DNA from: Henckelia pumila
Taxonomy: Eukaryota > Streptophyta > Magnoliopsida > Lamiales > Gesneriaceae
Assembly (NCBI RefSeq): GCF_033568475.1
Contig: NC_133122.1
Coordinates: 152,038,861-152,102,860 of the forward strand
Length of the DNA: 64,000 bases
Direction of reading: 5' to 3'
In this document: piece after piece, positions 21,265 to 34,369 of the stretch
How positions within the stretch are numbered: position 1 is the stretch's first letter
Layout of the letters: each line of letters begins with the position of its first letter
The notes under the pieces: model-generated
Database searches by the model: none
Told to the model about the DNA's origin: nothing
Seen by the model: only the letters and a program-made list of their open reading frames with translations
Position numbers and translations under genes: made by a program

Positions 21265-22643
21265 CGTATCTCAAATATTCATCTACTTCACTATATAATT
21301 TTTAAAAATTATTGACTCATAAATCTATATATAACTTAGAAACATGAATATATCTTAAGTAAAAAAAAAATAAGATAGCTTAGAAAAATATTAAACACAT
21401 AGAGTACAAAATTATATATAGATGAAAGTATAAAGTGATGAAAAATATTTTGGAAAAATTTGCAAATAATTAATTATAATGAAAATACTATATAAATTTT
21501 ATTATAATTTTGAATCATTTATTCAATCTTCTATTGTATATTAATAAAATAGTATTACAAAAATTTATATTAGAATCTTGCAAATACATTGATGAAATGA
21601 AAAAAAAAACGCATAATAACATATAAAATTTATGTATGATAATTTTTTAGACAATTTGACACAATCAATAGTAAAAAATAAAAGTTATAGAATTAAATAA
21701 CATCTATTAATATGGAAGTTAAATGTGAATTTTCATTAATTATTTAACAAAATAGTTTTTTATTCAAAAAGTACAAAATATAAAAAAAATAAAAATAAAT
21801 TAATCTCCTTACCAAAATATTTTTTAATGAATAATAATGATGTTAACATCGTAAAAAATTAGTTTAGTATACATAATAATTTACATATATCAAAGTATTC
21901 TAATTTACTACGTTTTTATTAATATTTTATTTTTGTATCAATTCATATATAATGTTTTTTTTGTTAAGGTGATTACCCAAATGTATGATATTTTATTTAT
22001 ATCAGAGTGTATATTTTTTAAGGAATTATTAATAATTATTGATTTATAGTCTATACGATAATAAATCTACATAACCAATGTTTTTATTTGAAATAATGCA
22101 TTAACCATTTTTTTAGAATCAAACAAACTAATACCATAATCTTGAACTAAATAGTATAAATATAGACTTACTAAACACATAGATCTTTGAATAAAACATC
22201 ATAATAAATAATTGAAATATATCTTGGATATTTTAATGTTTTTCTATTTACTTTAAATATTTGAAATTTTCGAAAATATCATATAATTTTTATTATAATC
22301 ATTTATTTATTTTCGAAGACTTTTTATTAATATACTATTTGAATTGACTTTATAATAGATCTTTGAAATAAATCATCATAATAAATAATTGAAACAAATC
22401 TTGAATTTTTGAATTTATTCTATTTACTTTAAATATTTTATGAGAATGTGTCAAAATGCTACATATTTTTACTATAAGCATTTATTATTTTGGAATTTTG
22501 AATTTCTATCTATTTAATTACTTTAAATAATTTTTTAGAATTTGTTAAAATTCTATATAATTTTACTATACGCATTTTTTATTTTCCAAGAATTTTTAAT
22601 ATACTATTTATCGATGTCAATAATCTATTCTTTGATTGAATAA
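21265..22643. other. very AT-rich tract with imperfect internal repeats
   Basis: No gene. Around 22185-22620 a block of about 175 bases recurs in diverged tandem form, with repeated ATCATAATAAATAATTGAAA and TATTTACTTTAAATATTT. It could be the body of the Helitron-like element whose end lies at 20858. Confidence 0.5.
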
Positions 22644-23746
22644 TGAAAGGATCGGTTTAGGAGAGGTCACTGTAGCAGTTCACCCTATTAGTTTTTACAA
22701 GTAATTGAATTCAGTTGAGACTGGTCAACTGGACTCTTTCTTTCTCGTGCGTCGATGTTAATTAACAAACAAAGTATTGCAGAAAATGTCAACCAACATA
22801 TTAGAACGGGATTCAAATGGTTAATCAGTTTTGTGAGTGTGCGGAAATGATAGAAAGTTAAGTAACACACAAGGGATGTTTATGGATATTCTGAGATTTC
22901 AATCACTCCTACGTCACCCGTTCTTTCATCTCGTAAGGATTCAATCTAGAAAAATTTGACAGTTACAAGCAATTTATAAAAGCCCGATCCAGGACTAGGA
23001 CTTACACACACAACCTATCCCAGAACTCCTAGATCAAGAACACGGCCCTAGAATGCTTCTTATCACAACGATAGTGTTTTTTCACAGAACACTCAACTTA
23101 TCTATTACAGAATTTATAATTTGATAGAACTTGGCATAGACAGATCCTACACTTGATCTGAATAATCCTTTATGTGTGTGATCGATCAGTTGACTACCAC
23201 AATTGTTGTTCTTGATTGTTTTTGCCCACCGAATATTTTCTTGTTATCCCTTGTATCTCTGTGCGTCTCTCTTTCCGATCTTTTACTTAAAACCTTCGGC
23301 CCGATTTGGATTCAAATCATTTACCGTTGGCTTGTCTTTTCTCCAACATTCTCTGACAATAGGATGCTGACTAGCTTCCTATTGGTAGCTTTGCGTTGTC
23401 AGCCTTGTACGAAAATCTTTATCCACTTCAAGTTGTGATGGTAAACTGATGTGATGAGTGAGACGTTCTTGCTATTGATCAGTTTAGTAGCTTCGTCTGT
23501 CAATCAGTTTAGTACAAGTTCTCATGTGATCAATTTACCCCTTTTTATTTTGGAGACTCGTTTTAATGTTTTCTTTAATAAAGCGTTTTTCTTATTTTGA
23601 AAATTAAATTCTGGTCGTTCAATGTATTTTCGATTTAGGTCTTTGGTCAAATCAGTTTATCTCTTATCAATTTTGTGTTTCGTGCTTTGTTGACTTATAT
23701 CGGATTAGTTTGTCAAACACCAAAACCTAGATTTCATTTTCTAACA
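22644..23746 (-). repeat. 3' LTR of the host copia
   Basis: Plus-strand ends are TGAAAGGATCGG and TTTCTAACA, so it is bounded by TG...CA. It aligns throughout with 59605-60668. On its right a minus-strand polypurine tract (AAAAAGGGTGAAAAT) abuts the LTR at 23747-23761. Confidence 0.85.
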
Positions 23747-24522
23747 ATTTTCACCCTTTTTGGTGCTTTAACAACTATTAGACAGTTGCTCATCATTTTT
23801 CTTTAAATCCGGACATTCTTTCTTCAGAAGCTCTAATGCAGATGTTTTCATATTTTTCTACTAATTATGGTTGTTGAGATGTTGAGGATGCTGAGCCAGG
23901 TCAATAATAATGTTGTAGTAGTTTCGTGATCTTCAGTTTTAGATTGATTAAACTGAAGTTTAATTATCAGCTTAGCTGTGGTGCACATCATCAGTTTCAA
24001 TTAAATTGTTTCCACAAAATCCCTTTCAACTTGGATGTATCTGATTGTCTTATACTGTCACCCTTCTCTTCTTGTGTAAGTTCCAATACTTTATCCTGTA
24101 ATATGCACTCTTTTTCCCTGTTTATATATTCTGATGTCACTTCTTGTTTAGATCTTTTATGTGAAATATCAGATGTCGTCCTTTAATAATCTTTTATGAT
24201 TCGTTCTTCTGCGCATCTCTCTTTCTGATTCTTGCACACTTGATGTTTCTTGATAGTGCTGTTGTTCCCCTTTTTCTTGAAATGGTATGATATTTCTATT
24301 TTGATGAACTGTTACTGAATCAATTGATCTCATATCTTCTGTCAACACTAATGAATCTTTTGCTTCCTCAACAGCTTTCTCCTTTCTTAGGATTAACTGA
24401 TATCTTTATTGCTCTTACATGTACCTTACATTGTCATTAAAGAATAAGCGCGATGTGAGTACTAACAAATGTTCTCATTGTTTATGTATATTGAGCACTT
24501 CCAAATAATTTTGGACGAACTG
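23747..24522. other. 3' internal region of the host copia
   Basis: No coding frame recognised on either strand apart from the adjacent polypurine tract. T-rich on the plus strand. Confidence 0.5.
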
Positions 24523-25501
24523 AAATGGAAGTCTTGAAATGTATTTTTGAAGATGAAGTCACAACAAAAATTCATCTACTGAGAGTTAGAATAAATCGTC
24601 TGCGGGTAGTTTTCACTACTTATCCTAGAGAGAGACATTATAAACTAGACAAGTATATGGGGTAGCTTGGTACATCTAGAGCTGAGGATGTGTTCAGTCT
24701 TGATGGTATACACCTTCTATTTCTCAAAAACGAGTTGAGAGATTTGCGAAAGATTACTACTTATCACTGATATCGAAGATTTTCATATGGTGATCTAGGC
24801 ATCTTTATGAATCTATGGATAGATGTGGTTCAGAGAGCAATAAGTATTGCTGAAGAGGGGTGATTTTTTGAATTTTTAACAATCCCCTTTTTTAAGAAAA
24901 AAATGACGTTCCCCCTTATAATGTGATATCTGATGACTTTAAGAATCCCCTTTTTTAAGAAAATAATGACGTTCCCCCTTATAATGTGATATTTGATGAC
25001 TTAGGATAATGTTATTTAATCATGAAGAAAATCTACTTGAATATTAATGAGAATATTTACTGAGATGCGTGTAAACTCTTCACATTCCCTAATATTATTA
25101 AGGCACGCCTCTTTGTCTTCAGTTAAACAAACTATAAAAAGAACTATCATATTTGCATTTTTCTACTTTTTCTCAGATAACGAAGATGGATATTTAAGAA
25201 TGGATGAAGTTCTATGAAGATGGTTTTGAAAATAAAATCAGTGCTTTGGAGGCAAAGATCAAAGCTATACAAGAGCTTCCTTTTCCTTTCCTCGTTACGA
25301 GTACAGAAGACTGGAGAAGTACGAGCGAATACTTGGTGATGCCAAGTATGACAATGTCTTCAGCGAAGAGGACATTCTACTGTTGAAGTCTTTGAAGAGG
25401 CTTCAGATAATAAGAAGGATTACTGCTTCCTCTGCGTATCATGATATTGCAACTGAGGAGTTGTATTCAACCATGGGCTTTTATGAATCAACTGCAGTAT
25501 G
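24523..25501 (+). pseudogene. plus-strand coding relic of unknown family, antisense to the host copia
   Basis: From ATG 24523 the frame reads MEVLKCIFEDEVTTKIHLLR and continues through RINRLRVVFTTYPRERHYKL and GDLGIFMNLWIDVVQRAISI, with in-frame stops at 24661 (TAG) and 24769 (TGA). A second block at 25204-25300 (MKFYEDGFENKISALEAKIK) and a frame-shifted third block at 25306-25501 (LEKYERILGDAKYDN, later EEDILLLKSLKRLQIIRRIT) end in TGA. Composition and codon pattern look coding rather than random. It lies in the 3' internal region of the minus-strand copia but on the opposite strand. I recognise no domain. It may be an antisense accessory ORF of this retroelement family or a captured gene. 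Confidence 0.45.
24881..25006 (+). repeat. 63-bp tandem duplication
   Basis: Two adjacent copies beginning AATCCCCTTTTTTAAGAAAA (24881 and 24944), each including GACGTTCCCCCTTATAATG. It separates the first and second blocks of the unknown plus-strand relic. Confidence 0.85.
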
Positions 25502-26059
25502 AAAGATTGAAATGGCAAGGGGTGAATTATAAATAAAAATTTATGAATTTTTCTTGAGGATTTTTTGCTCTTTTTTAATTTTTGTACGTGTGTTAACTTT
25601 TTCTTCCTAAAAACTAATAAGTATATAAAATAAATCAATAACTTAAAATATTTAAAGAATGCGATAAATAACTTATCAAGATATTTCACTTTATTTCTTC
25701 AATCAAACGAAATGCGAAAAATGAGTAAATAAATAAATAAGATATTTGAGAAGGGATGGCTTAGTCTGTTCTTAGAGATTCAGTTGAGGTTGTCATCAGT
25801 TGAGATATCACGAATGATGTTCCCCCTCACTTCGAGACTTTTCTTCTGAACTGATATTTGATCAGTTGATCAATCTGGCTGAGGTATGCTGGACTTTTTC
25901 CTAATGTTCGGGTTGAACTGTCAGTTTAGCTAATATGTGCTAAACTGATCGTATGTCTTTTATTTCCTGCAAAAATCAAAATCGATTATGGCACCCATTT
26001 TTCGTGGGTCCTAAAGTGATTAAACCTTTAGGAATCCATACCTGAATCACTTTAACTGA
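25502..26059. other. internal non-coding part of the host copia
   Basis: No gene. Repeated CAGTTTAG / CTAAACTG and ACTGATC / GATCAGT strings are common here and also occur in the LTRs. Confidence 0.5.
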
Positions 26060-26700
26060 TCAATTTTTGGATGGATCCCACAAGATTCGCGATTTGTGCG
26101 TTGTGTGCTTGTGAAATAAACAATATGCATTTGATCGTGAATGATGTGTTCGTGAGTGTTCATGACAGTTAGTGCGAGTTTTTAACCTATCCTTATAATG
26201 AATTCTTATGTTCCACTTTGAATCTTGCCATTGGTAGGTTTTGTAGTTGTGTCGTTCTATTGTCGAGATGTGCTCAGTTTGACTTGATTCACAGTATTGT
26301 TTATGAGAGTTCTTCGGCATAAATTCAATTCTGAATTTTTGAACATTGCTGAATTTTCTAACAGTTTTATCGCTCTGTCGAATCAGCTCTCCTTGTGTGT
26401 CTTCTAAACTGGACATCATGAAATGAATATACTTTCCTTTGTTCATTTCTAGTCTAGATTGTTTTCCAACCATAGCAGACTTGCAGTTTAAGTCACTGAA
26501 CCCTAGACCAATTTTGTCTCCATTTGGCTTCTGTGACTCTTGTAGTTCATTTAGCAATACTGATGACTTATTACAGGTTTGAATTAGCTCAGTTATCCTT
26601 AGATTCTCTGATTTCAATTGTTAACTTTCGACTTGAACTCTTCAATTTTCATCCTGAGTTTTGTGATTTCTTCTTCTAGGCTGAGCTTCTCAACTGGCAT
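26060..26700 (-). pseudogene. host copia gag, C-terminal piece
   Basis: Reading from 26700 down, the frame continues the gag that breaks at 48024: MPVEKLSLEEEITKLRMKI, a coiled-coil-like stretch. One base is missing near 26619. It then reads LKSENLRITELIQTCNKSSV and SSLEDTQGELIRQSDKTVRK. Only helical spacer and basic C-terminal parts are seen, no zinc knuckle. It is the left flank of the first gypsy insertion; the target duplicate here is ggcat (26696-26700). Confidence 0.7.
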
Positions 26701-29420
26701 TGAAACGACCCTAACCTCTAATTTTATTAATTATTAAATAAAAATGCGGATTTAAAAAAAAAATTCCATGACCTATCTGTTTCTACTAGAAACCACATGT
26801 CTCAACTCAGCCAACAAATAATTTAACACCAGACAGGAAAACTAGTACGAGGTATCATGCATTTAACGAATAGTACATACCCCCAAACAACAGTGTGAAG
26901 AGGTAAAAGGTTTACATGTCATAAATTCAAATGCAGGGAAACACATCCTGCTAACTACTGAAAGTAAGTCAATGCGACTAGTTCATTATTACAGTCAACG
27001 TAATGCGGAAAATAAAAGTAGCAATGGTCATGGGTGTACAACACCGGGTACCATCAACTCTGTTGATCCTGCCCGTCGGCCCCTCTACATCGAACTCACC
27101 TGCACCAAGCATAGTAGTGAGTCTAAAGACTCAGCAAGAATAAACCAAGAAAATAACAAGGTTTCAAAATACATGCATCATACTAAAAATAATAATACTC
27201 AGTATACAATGAACTCATACGACGGAGACTCAACTCAAGCTCGAAGTGATACCTTTACAATATGCAATTAAAACATAACAATCTTTAAACTTTTCACTTT
27301 AATTTAATCTTGAGAATTTAGATCCTCGATTGTGAATCCTTTTTGTTTTGATCGATCAATGGCTACAGTATTATGCCGGCAAGGAAACCGAATTCTTCTC
27401 GACTCCACATTGCACTCTGATTTGGTAAGAAAGCCGAGATATCTCCCGACCACACACTACATGTCTGATTTGGCAAGTGAGCCAAGGCATCCCTCGATCC
27501 AACATTGCACGTCTAAATTCACAATCAACTTTTCTCATTCAACTTTTTGCATTTAATTTGGGCTAATTGCATTCACACCCCCTGTGAAAAGTCTAAAAGG
27601 CATAAAACCCCCTAAGAAATATTAATAGGCTAATGCATCCCTCAGTTTTTTAAAATGTAGCACATTTCACCCCTATGTTATACAAACTCGGGCACATTTA
27701 TACCCTCTCATAGGGGTTTTTATGCTAATTTTTTTAAAACATAGGGTCTAACATGCTATTAATTTTACACATGGTGTTTTATTCCTTTTAGACTTTTCAC
27801 AGGGGGTGTGAATGCAATTAGCCCTTTAATTTAACTTTCCATCTTTTCATGATTAGAAACTCCGAGACATGAACTTGACTAGTTTGAAACTTAACTCACA
27901 CGAAAGATGGGAGCAACAATCTCAAAGAAACGACTTCAAATGATGACATAAAGCTTTGAATCTTGGATAAATGTTGTATAACTGGTTGCCCCTAAGCATA
28001 AAAACTCTCTTTGAAATCTTAGACTTATCCCATTAAAGAGTCAATACGGGTGTTTGGCCCGTACGACCCTTAAACTATCCCATTCTTAACCTAATGAACT
28101 CCCGTTAAAACCGACGTCTCCTATACATCCTAAATCAACCAAATGACTAGGCCACAACCTCTCATTCCAAACCGAACAACCCAAACAAAAAAAATTTCCG
28201 GACAGCAACTACACTTAACAAAAACCTGCACAACCACCTTATATTGACTTGCCCTTAACTTAGCCATAACTTAATCAAACTACTTCCAAAATGAACCGAC
28301 ACGATCACCATATTTTATATTTGAGTTATAGCCAAGCTAAACCCCTGTTCAGACCCCTTAACCTAATATTTCAGAACCAACCCTTGAGGCCAACAAACGA
28401 GACATCTGCACTAGTACAATATTAACTTAACCCCATTACGGACCTTTCCACGATGTAATATCCCTACTTACGACCTTTGTGACAAAACTAAAGACTTCCC
28501 TTGACCAGAATAAGAACCTTGAACCAAGCCTCACGCCCGAAGCTAACTCAAACCAATAATTAGATCGACTCGCCTCACCAGACTACCCGAACACCATGAC
28601 CACATTCCCAACTACAAAAATTTCAATTACGATACCTATCTAAACCTCATCCAAAACCACATTTAAAATCTCTTTCATCTAACATTGGCAGCCCTTAACA
28701 CCATTCAACCGAATTTCAGAAATCGAGCCCGAACACCACAAATTAACGTGTTGAATTTTCCGAATGCAAAACAACATCAAGATTTGATCAATACACAATA
28801 TATGGCTCGTTTCTACTCCAAAATACATGCAATTTTTAAAAAAACAAGGAAACTACTGAATTTTCACCAAAAATTTGAAATGCATGCATGGTTCAATCTC
28901 GTTTCAACACAAATCAACACCTAACTCATTATAGCATCAAATACATAGGAAATTTCAAAAATCACACATGATACCTTTCTGATTTTTGAAGGAAATCGAA
29001 CCCTAATTTACATTGAAATATGAAAATCGAAATAACAGCAATGTTAGGGCATAAAACATAATAGCGCTATGCTTGGTGGCCAAATAAAAGACTTATTCTT
29101 GCCTAAATCTCGAAATGCACAAGAAAGGGGCTGAAATGGAGTTGAAACTTGCGACTTTCAACTGCTAGGACCTCCAAGAGACGAGCTTCGGCCGATGTGG
29201 TGGTGATGTGGTGGCGGCAGCAGCCGGAATTTCACAAGAGAAGGAGGCCGATGGGTTGCAAAGAGAGAAAAGGGGAGGGGCGGCGGGTGTGGGCTATGGT
29301 TTGTGGTTTGGGTTTATTTTATGTTGTGTTTTAAGTTTAGGAATATAAGTGTATATGTATATATGTATGTATGTATAAGTACGTGTGTGGTGGATTTAAA
29401 AGTGCTACTCACAACTTAGT
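26701..29420 (-). repeat. gypsy 3' LTR (partial), copy A
   Basis: Starts TGAAACGACCCTAACC and aligns with 35705-37789 plus 47303-47548 of the 5' LTR. Homology ends abruptly near 29420. It preserves the uninterrupted version of the site where the copia at 37790 inserted (29175-29179, caaga followed by gacga). It carries a MITE absent from the other copy. Confidence 0.8.
27560..27824. mobile_element. 265-bp MITE with perfect 41-bp terminal inverted repeats
   Basis: Both ends begin GGGCTAATTGCATTCACACC in inverted orientation, and the match is perfect for 41 bases. It is flanked by an 8-bp duplication, tttaattt (27552-27559 and 27825-27832). The paralogous LTR at about 36430-36440 has a single tttaattt, the empty site. 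No coding capacity. The 8-bp duplication suggests a hAT-related transposase, but the termini are not a standard hAT end, so the superfamily is open. Confidence 0.92.
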
Positions 29421-29982
29421 GCTACTTCACACGAGTTACGATTCATAAGCTTAATTGACAAAACACATGCCTAGAGATTTCTAAATAAACTTGTCACTTA
29501 GTTGTACCCGAATCAAAATACATTCTTAATAGAATATATTACATCAAAGGCACACAAATAATATTTTCTGATGCGCTAATTTAATATTTTTGACAAACTC
29601 CTACTATCCCATAAAATTTTTTAGCACTACCCAATAACTCAAACAACATCCACATACTGCCTAAGACTGGAAGGAGTATTGGTACACTAACTCTGTTTAA
29701 CTTGAAATCGCATGCTACAAAAATAAATATTTGAATGATATAATCTAAACTACTAATAGAAATTTTAAACAAATCAAACACCGAGAAACACATTTAAATA
29801 AATTAAACACCTAATTTTTTAAAATATTTGAAAAAGAATGACATCAAAACATTTAAAGCAATAATTCAAATGCGCCAAACATATAAAATTCCTTAAAACT
29901 TACAAACTTGAGGCGAGACTTCTCGATTTTCTTGCAACTGACAGTAGACACAACCAAATCAGAACCATGCTCTGATACCAAC
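29421..29982 (-). other. leader and PBS of a second gypsy element
   Basis: The minus strand after the LTR end reads TGGTATCAGAGCATGG (29980-29965), a Met-tRNA primer-binding site, then an untranslated leader. It ends at the junction with the LTR of another gypsy at about 29420; the rest of this element's internal region is gone. The leader resembles the one at 35570-35700. Confidence 0.7.
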
Positions 29983-32900
29983 TGAAAAGACCAGCAAATT
30001 CTACTTTAAATAAACTTAAATAAAAATGCGGATTATTCAAAATTTTTGGCATAACCTTTCTAAAACTGCTATAACCCACATGTCTCAGACAACAAACTAA
30101 AAACGCAAACAACAATACATATAACTAGACCGAAAAAGAGCGAGAATAAAAGAGAAAAAGGTTCAACAATACAAATATGATATTTACAAGCCAACAAACA
30201 AACCTAGAAGTTATTACATTTACATTTACTCAAAAACCAAAATAACAGACTTCGAACTTTTAAATTTAAATAACTCCTGCGGAACTCTGGCATAGGTCGG
30301 AGGGATGTGCCGTGCCCACATCGCAGTCCACTTGAGAGTCATGCCCCTCGATCTCAACAAAGTATAACCTGCACCAAGCATAGTAGTGAGCCTAAAGGCC
30401 CAACAAGATTGTACTAGAAATAACAAGGTTTAAAAATACATGCATCATACTAAAAATAATAGTAGATATACAATGAGCTTACATGAATGAAATACAATAA
30501 ATGCCCGAAGTAGAGACAATCACAATATGCAATGAAAATATAACATTCATGATTCATTTCCCTTTTACATTTAACTTGTGAATTTAGGTCATCGATTGTG
30601 ACTATGGTTTTTTTTTGATCGATCAATGGCTACAGTACTATGCTGGCAAAGATGTCGAGATTTCTCACGTTAAACACCACATTGCCCCTCTGAATTTGGT
30701 AGGGATGCCGAGATTTCTCCCGTTAAATACCGATCTACACGTGTGTTTGGTAGAGATGCCGAGATTTCTCCCGTTAAACACCGTACTACACGTCTGGTTG
30801 GTAGGGATGTCGGGATGTCTCCCGTTAAACACCGTACTACACGTCTAAATTTGGCAAATGAGCCAGGGCATCCCCCGATCCATCATTGCACATCTAAGTC
30901 ACAACCAACTCACTTCATTCTTTAACTTTTCATTAGCTTTAATTTTTTCACATTTAACTTTTCACCTTTACATGCATTCTTTAATTTAAACTTCGGGACT
31001 AGAATATCAATGAATTTGAAGCCAACACACGCGAATGAATAGGGCGTTGAATGAATAAAATGTCATGAATCACAAAATATAGTATAAACTTTGAATTAAT
31101 GGATGAATGGAGTGTAAGTGACCACTCTTTAGGCTTAAGAACTTTTTTAGTATTACTTGACTTATACCAAAAAGGTTAAACCCGAGCATTCGGCCCGTAC
31201 GGCCCATAACTTAGCCCATTCTTATCCAAAAGGTTTTTCGTTCAAACCAACAGCTCAAATACATCTTAAAACACACCTAGGATCAGTATTCATCCTTTAA
31301 TGATAGCCCGAACACCCCGAACGATTTGGTTTCCCGGACAGCCCCTAAATGTTTGAAAAATCTGCTCACGGCACCTCAACTTAAAACACACCTTCCTTAC
31401 TCGATTCTTATCCGAAATAAACCCAATTCGCACCAAGACGACCCTAACATCACCTACAATCAGAGGAGCTAGGGTAGAACCTGTCCAGACCTCCCAAAGG
31501 ACCCGTTCAGACCTGGTTCCTAGAGGTGAATCGCATGGCCTAGAAAATTCTGTTTTGACACCCCTAATGCTAAGGTCTCCCAAAATCACTCCTCATGCCC
31601 TAACACCACAAAAACCCATCCAAGAATCCTCTAAGTATCCCTAAATGACCAGCTAGGGCCCTTGAGCTAGTCACTTGCCCGGTGCTAGCTCATTTCAAAT
31701 GTTTCACCCAAAACGATTACCCGGCGCCTTCAAACACTACCAATCAACACTCCAACCAAAATACTATATGTGCAGCCCCTATCACCCATCTAATACTCAT
31801 TAAATATCACATTTTCATCCCAAATACACTCCATGGCAGCCCCTCCACTCCTTTCATCCGTTTCATCCAAATTTTCAATTCAAACGCCACAAACTCAATA
31901 CAATTTGCAACATTTCAAAGCATAAGAATAATATGACTTTCATAACACCATGTGAGGCTTAAAAACATTCAAACACACATGAAATGGATTGAACATGACA
32001 TGATATAATCTGGTTTTTTGTTCTAATCATGAAAATTCTATTTAGATGCTAGTAAATTGCTCATACAAGTTCAATATGCAAGCTAGAAATTAAAATGCAC
32101 AAAAAATCAAATTTCAAATACTTTGCCCTTGCTGAAACCGTTCACCACACACACCATTACACATGAAAAATCTGAAAATTCAAAATTTACAAGAAAGGGC
32201 CAAGAAAACTTATAACCTATGCTTGGGTTTTAAAAGTAGAAAGGAAATTTTCTTGCCTCAACTAGAAGAGCATAAGAAAGGGGCGGCTAAGTGCTATCAC
32301 CCACGACCAGCAGCTGAAATCTCCTACTATGGTGGACCACAGGGCGGCACAGTGGCGGCTTGGTGGCTGGGACGGCTGCTGGAGCGAAGAGAAGTGCAAA
32401 GATGGTATAGCCGTGAGGAATGGGGAGCAAGGATGGAAGATGGCGTGAGTTTTCTTGGGGTGGATTGAAAGGGGCGGCTGATGAGGTTTTAAAAAAAATG
32501 CTACTCTTATTATTACAATTTTAGGTTATAAAATTTTGCACTCATTTTAAATTTCTAAGTCTAAAATCTTCAATTTAAATATTAAAAATAGAATTTCACT
32601 AGTTCGGGTCCAAAAAGGCTAATTTGAGAAATTTTGGGAATTACGCGCAAGAATGCGCTTACGCGATTTTCTTTACCCAAAAAAAAAAATTTAAATAAAA
32701 TTTCTTTTTATTTTCATCTCTCATGTATTTTAGGTCATCAAAATTTAGAATATGAGATTTTTTTCGCCGTATCCACCTTTAACGGGTGCCGGGGCCGAAG
32801 GTCACTAATTTCAAGTATATCAAGTAAATAAATTTAAATATTTGAGCAATTAAAATCTAAGAAAATTTAAACCATTGAAATCACCATGAATTTTGAAATT

Positions 32901-33654
32901 TTAAATATCGAAGATAATTAGGCATGAAATTTAAATTATGAAAATTAGACGCACAAAAAAAAAACAAATAAACATTTGAAGAAATTTAAACATTAAATTA
33001 GAAATTAAAACCAATAATTTAAATATTTTGATGTCAGAATAATAAATAAAATATTTGAATAATAAATATAGCGATTAAAAATAATTTGAATAAGATAAAT
33101 GATTGTTTAAAAATCACCTAAATAAATACACAAGCAAAATAGAAATATTTAAAACGACTAGGACAATTAAAAGCATGTAAATAAATAAGCTAAGTATTTA
33201 AAATAATTTAAAATAACTAACCGCTAAAATTGAGTTATTTAAAATACATAAGTTGGACTATACAAAAATATTTAAATAAATAAGATTAACAGTTAAAATC
33301 ATTTAAATAACTATCTAATAAACTTAAATAATTTTAAATAAATAATCGGAATAGTTATGATCATTTAAACGAATAAACTAAATAATTAAAATAATTTAAT
33401 TAAGCAAACTTAAACATTTAATATTTAAAACAATTAAGTTGCACAATAAAAATCATTTTGACAAATAAATTTAAACAATTATAAGAATTAATTAAATAGT
33501 TAATACAATAAAAATCATTTGAATAAATAATTAATATTTTATTAGTAAATCATCCAGATAAAGAATTTTAAATCGATTAAATATAAAAATAATAATCATA
33601 ATATTTATTTAATTTAATGTATGCGATTTAATAGATTGTATTTTAGGTTCTACA
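29983..33654 (-). repeat. 5' LTR of the second gypsy remnant (3672 bp)
   Basis: Plus-strand ends are TGAAAAGACCAGC and TAGGTTCTACA. It is related to but distinct from the A/C LTRs; shared strings include GATCGATCAATGGCTACAGT. About 700 bases near the right end (32930-33640) are low-complexity AT sequence built of AAATAATTTAAATA-like units, which makes this LTR longer. It abuts the protease reading frame at 33655, so it inserted into the first gypsy's protease gene. Confidence 0.75.
30650..30860. repeat. four imperfect ~52-bp tandem repeats in the LTR
   Basis: Units starting near 30652, 30706, 30758 and 30807 share GAGATTTCTCCCGTTAAA and ACACGT. One frame gives a repeating MPRFLPLNT peptide, which I treat as chance. 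A related shorter version is present in the A and C LTRs. Confidence 0.75.
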
Positions 33655-34080
33655 CACATCCATTCATAATATGCTGTTTTGCTTTAAAAAAGGATATGAT
33701 TCGGGTCTTCCTCAAGCTCCTAGCAGCCTCGAACCAGAATGGCTCTTCACTTTCCGGTCTAACTAACACGAACCTCTGCTGAAAATCAATCACCGCTCCA
33801 TTCTTCATCATCCAGTCCATCCCAAGAATCAGATGAAACTCAGGCATAGGCAACACTATCAAATCTGCAACCACTGTTTCCCTTGCAAGAAGTTCAAGAT
33901 TCTTGACTATGCTTCGGGTGGACAACTCTTCCCCTGACGGGATGGTCACTGCGAATCCCACTAAAAGCTCTTCTTTCTTAACACCCCACTTGAGAACAAA
34001 CACCTAAGAAATAAAATAATGGGTAGCTCCCGAGTCTAACAAGGCTTTGGTGGCTACAACTGCTACCAATATCCTACCTA
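33655..34080 (-). pseudogene. gypsy protease fragment
   Basis: Minus-strand reading gives LLDSGATHYFIS (active-site DSG near 34047), then after a TAG (34006-34004) VFVLKWGVKKEELLVGFAVT and ADLIVLPMPEFHLILGMDWM, the retropepsin fold of Ty3/gypsy elements. The frame ends at AKQHIMNGCV where the second gypsy LTR begins. The TAG replaces a likely CAG. Confidence 0.8.
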
Positions 34081-34369
34081 CAGTAAGGGTGATTGCAAAC
34101 ACAAAAAAAAATTGAGGTTAATCGATACAAGTCCTTCTTAGGTTCAATCTAAGTCATCCCATCCCAAATTTCATATCACACAGGCTAACCCAATCAAACT
34201 TCTCAAAACAAGCAACATAGTACAAAACCTTACACCAACCCATGATTCAAGAAATACCCCACTGTTATCACAGTACAACTCCCAACAAGAAAAATCATAA
34301 TCAAATTTCATCAATACATCAATTAAATTGCTTTATCCAAAACTTAAAGTGTTACCTGTGATGAGGGTA

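Noticed and set aside
30615..30925. Repeating MPRFLPLNT peptide
   Set aside because: It comes from ~52-bp tandem repeats in an LTR and the reading drifts out of frame between units.
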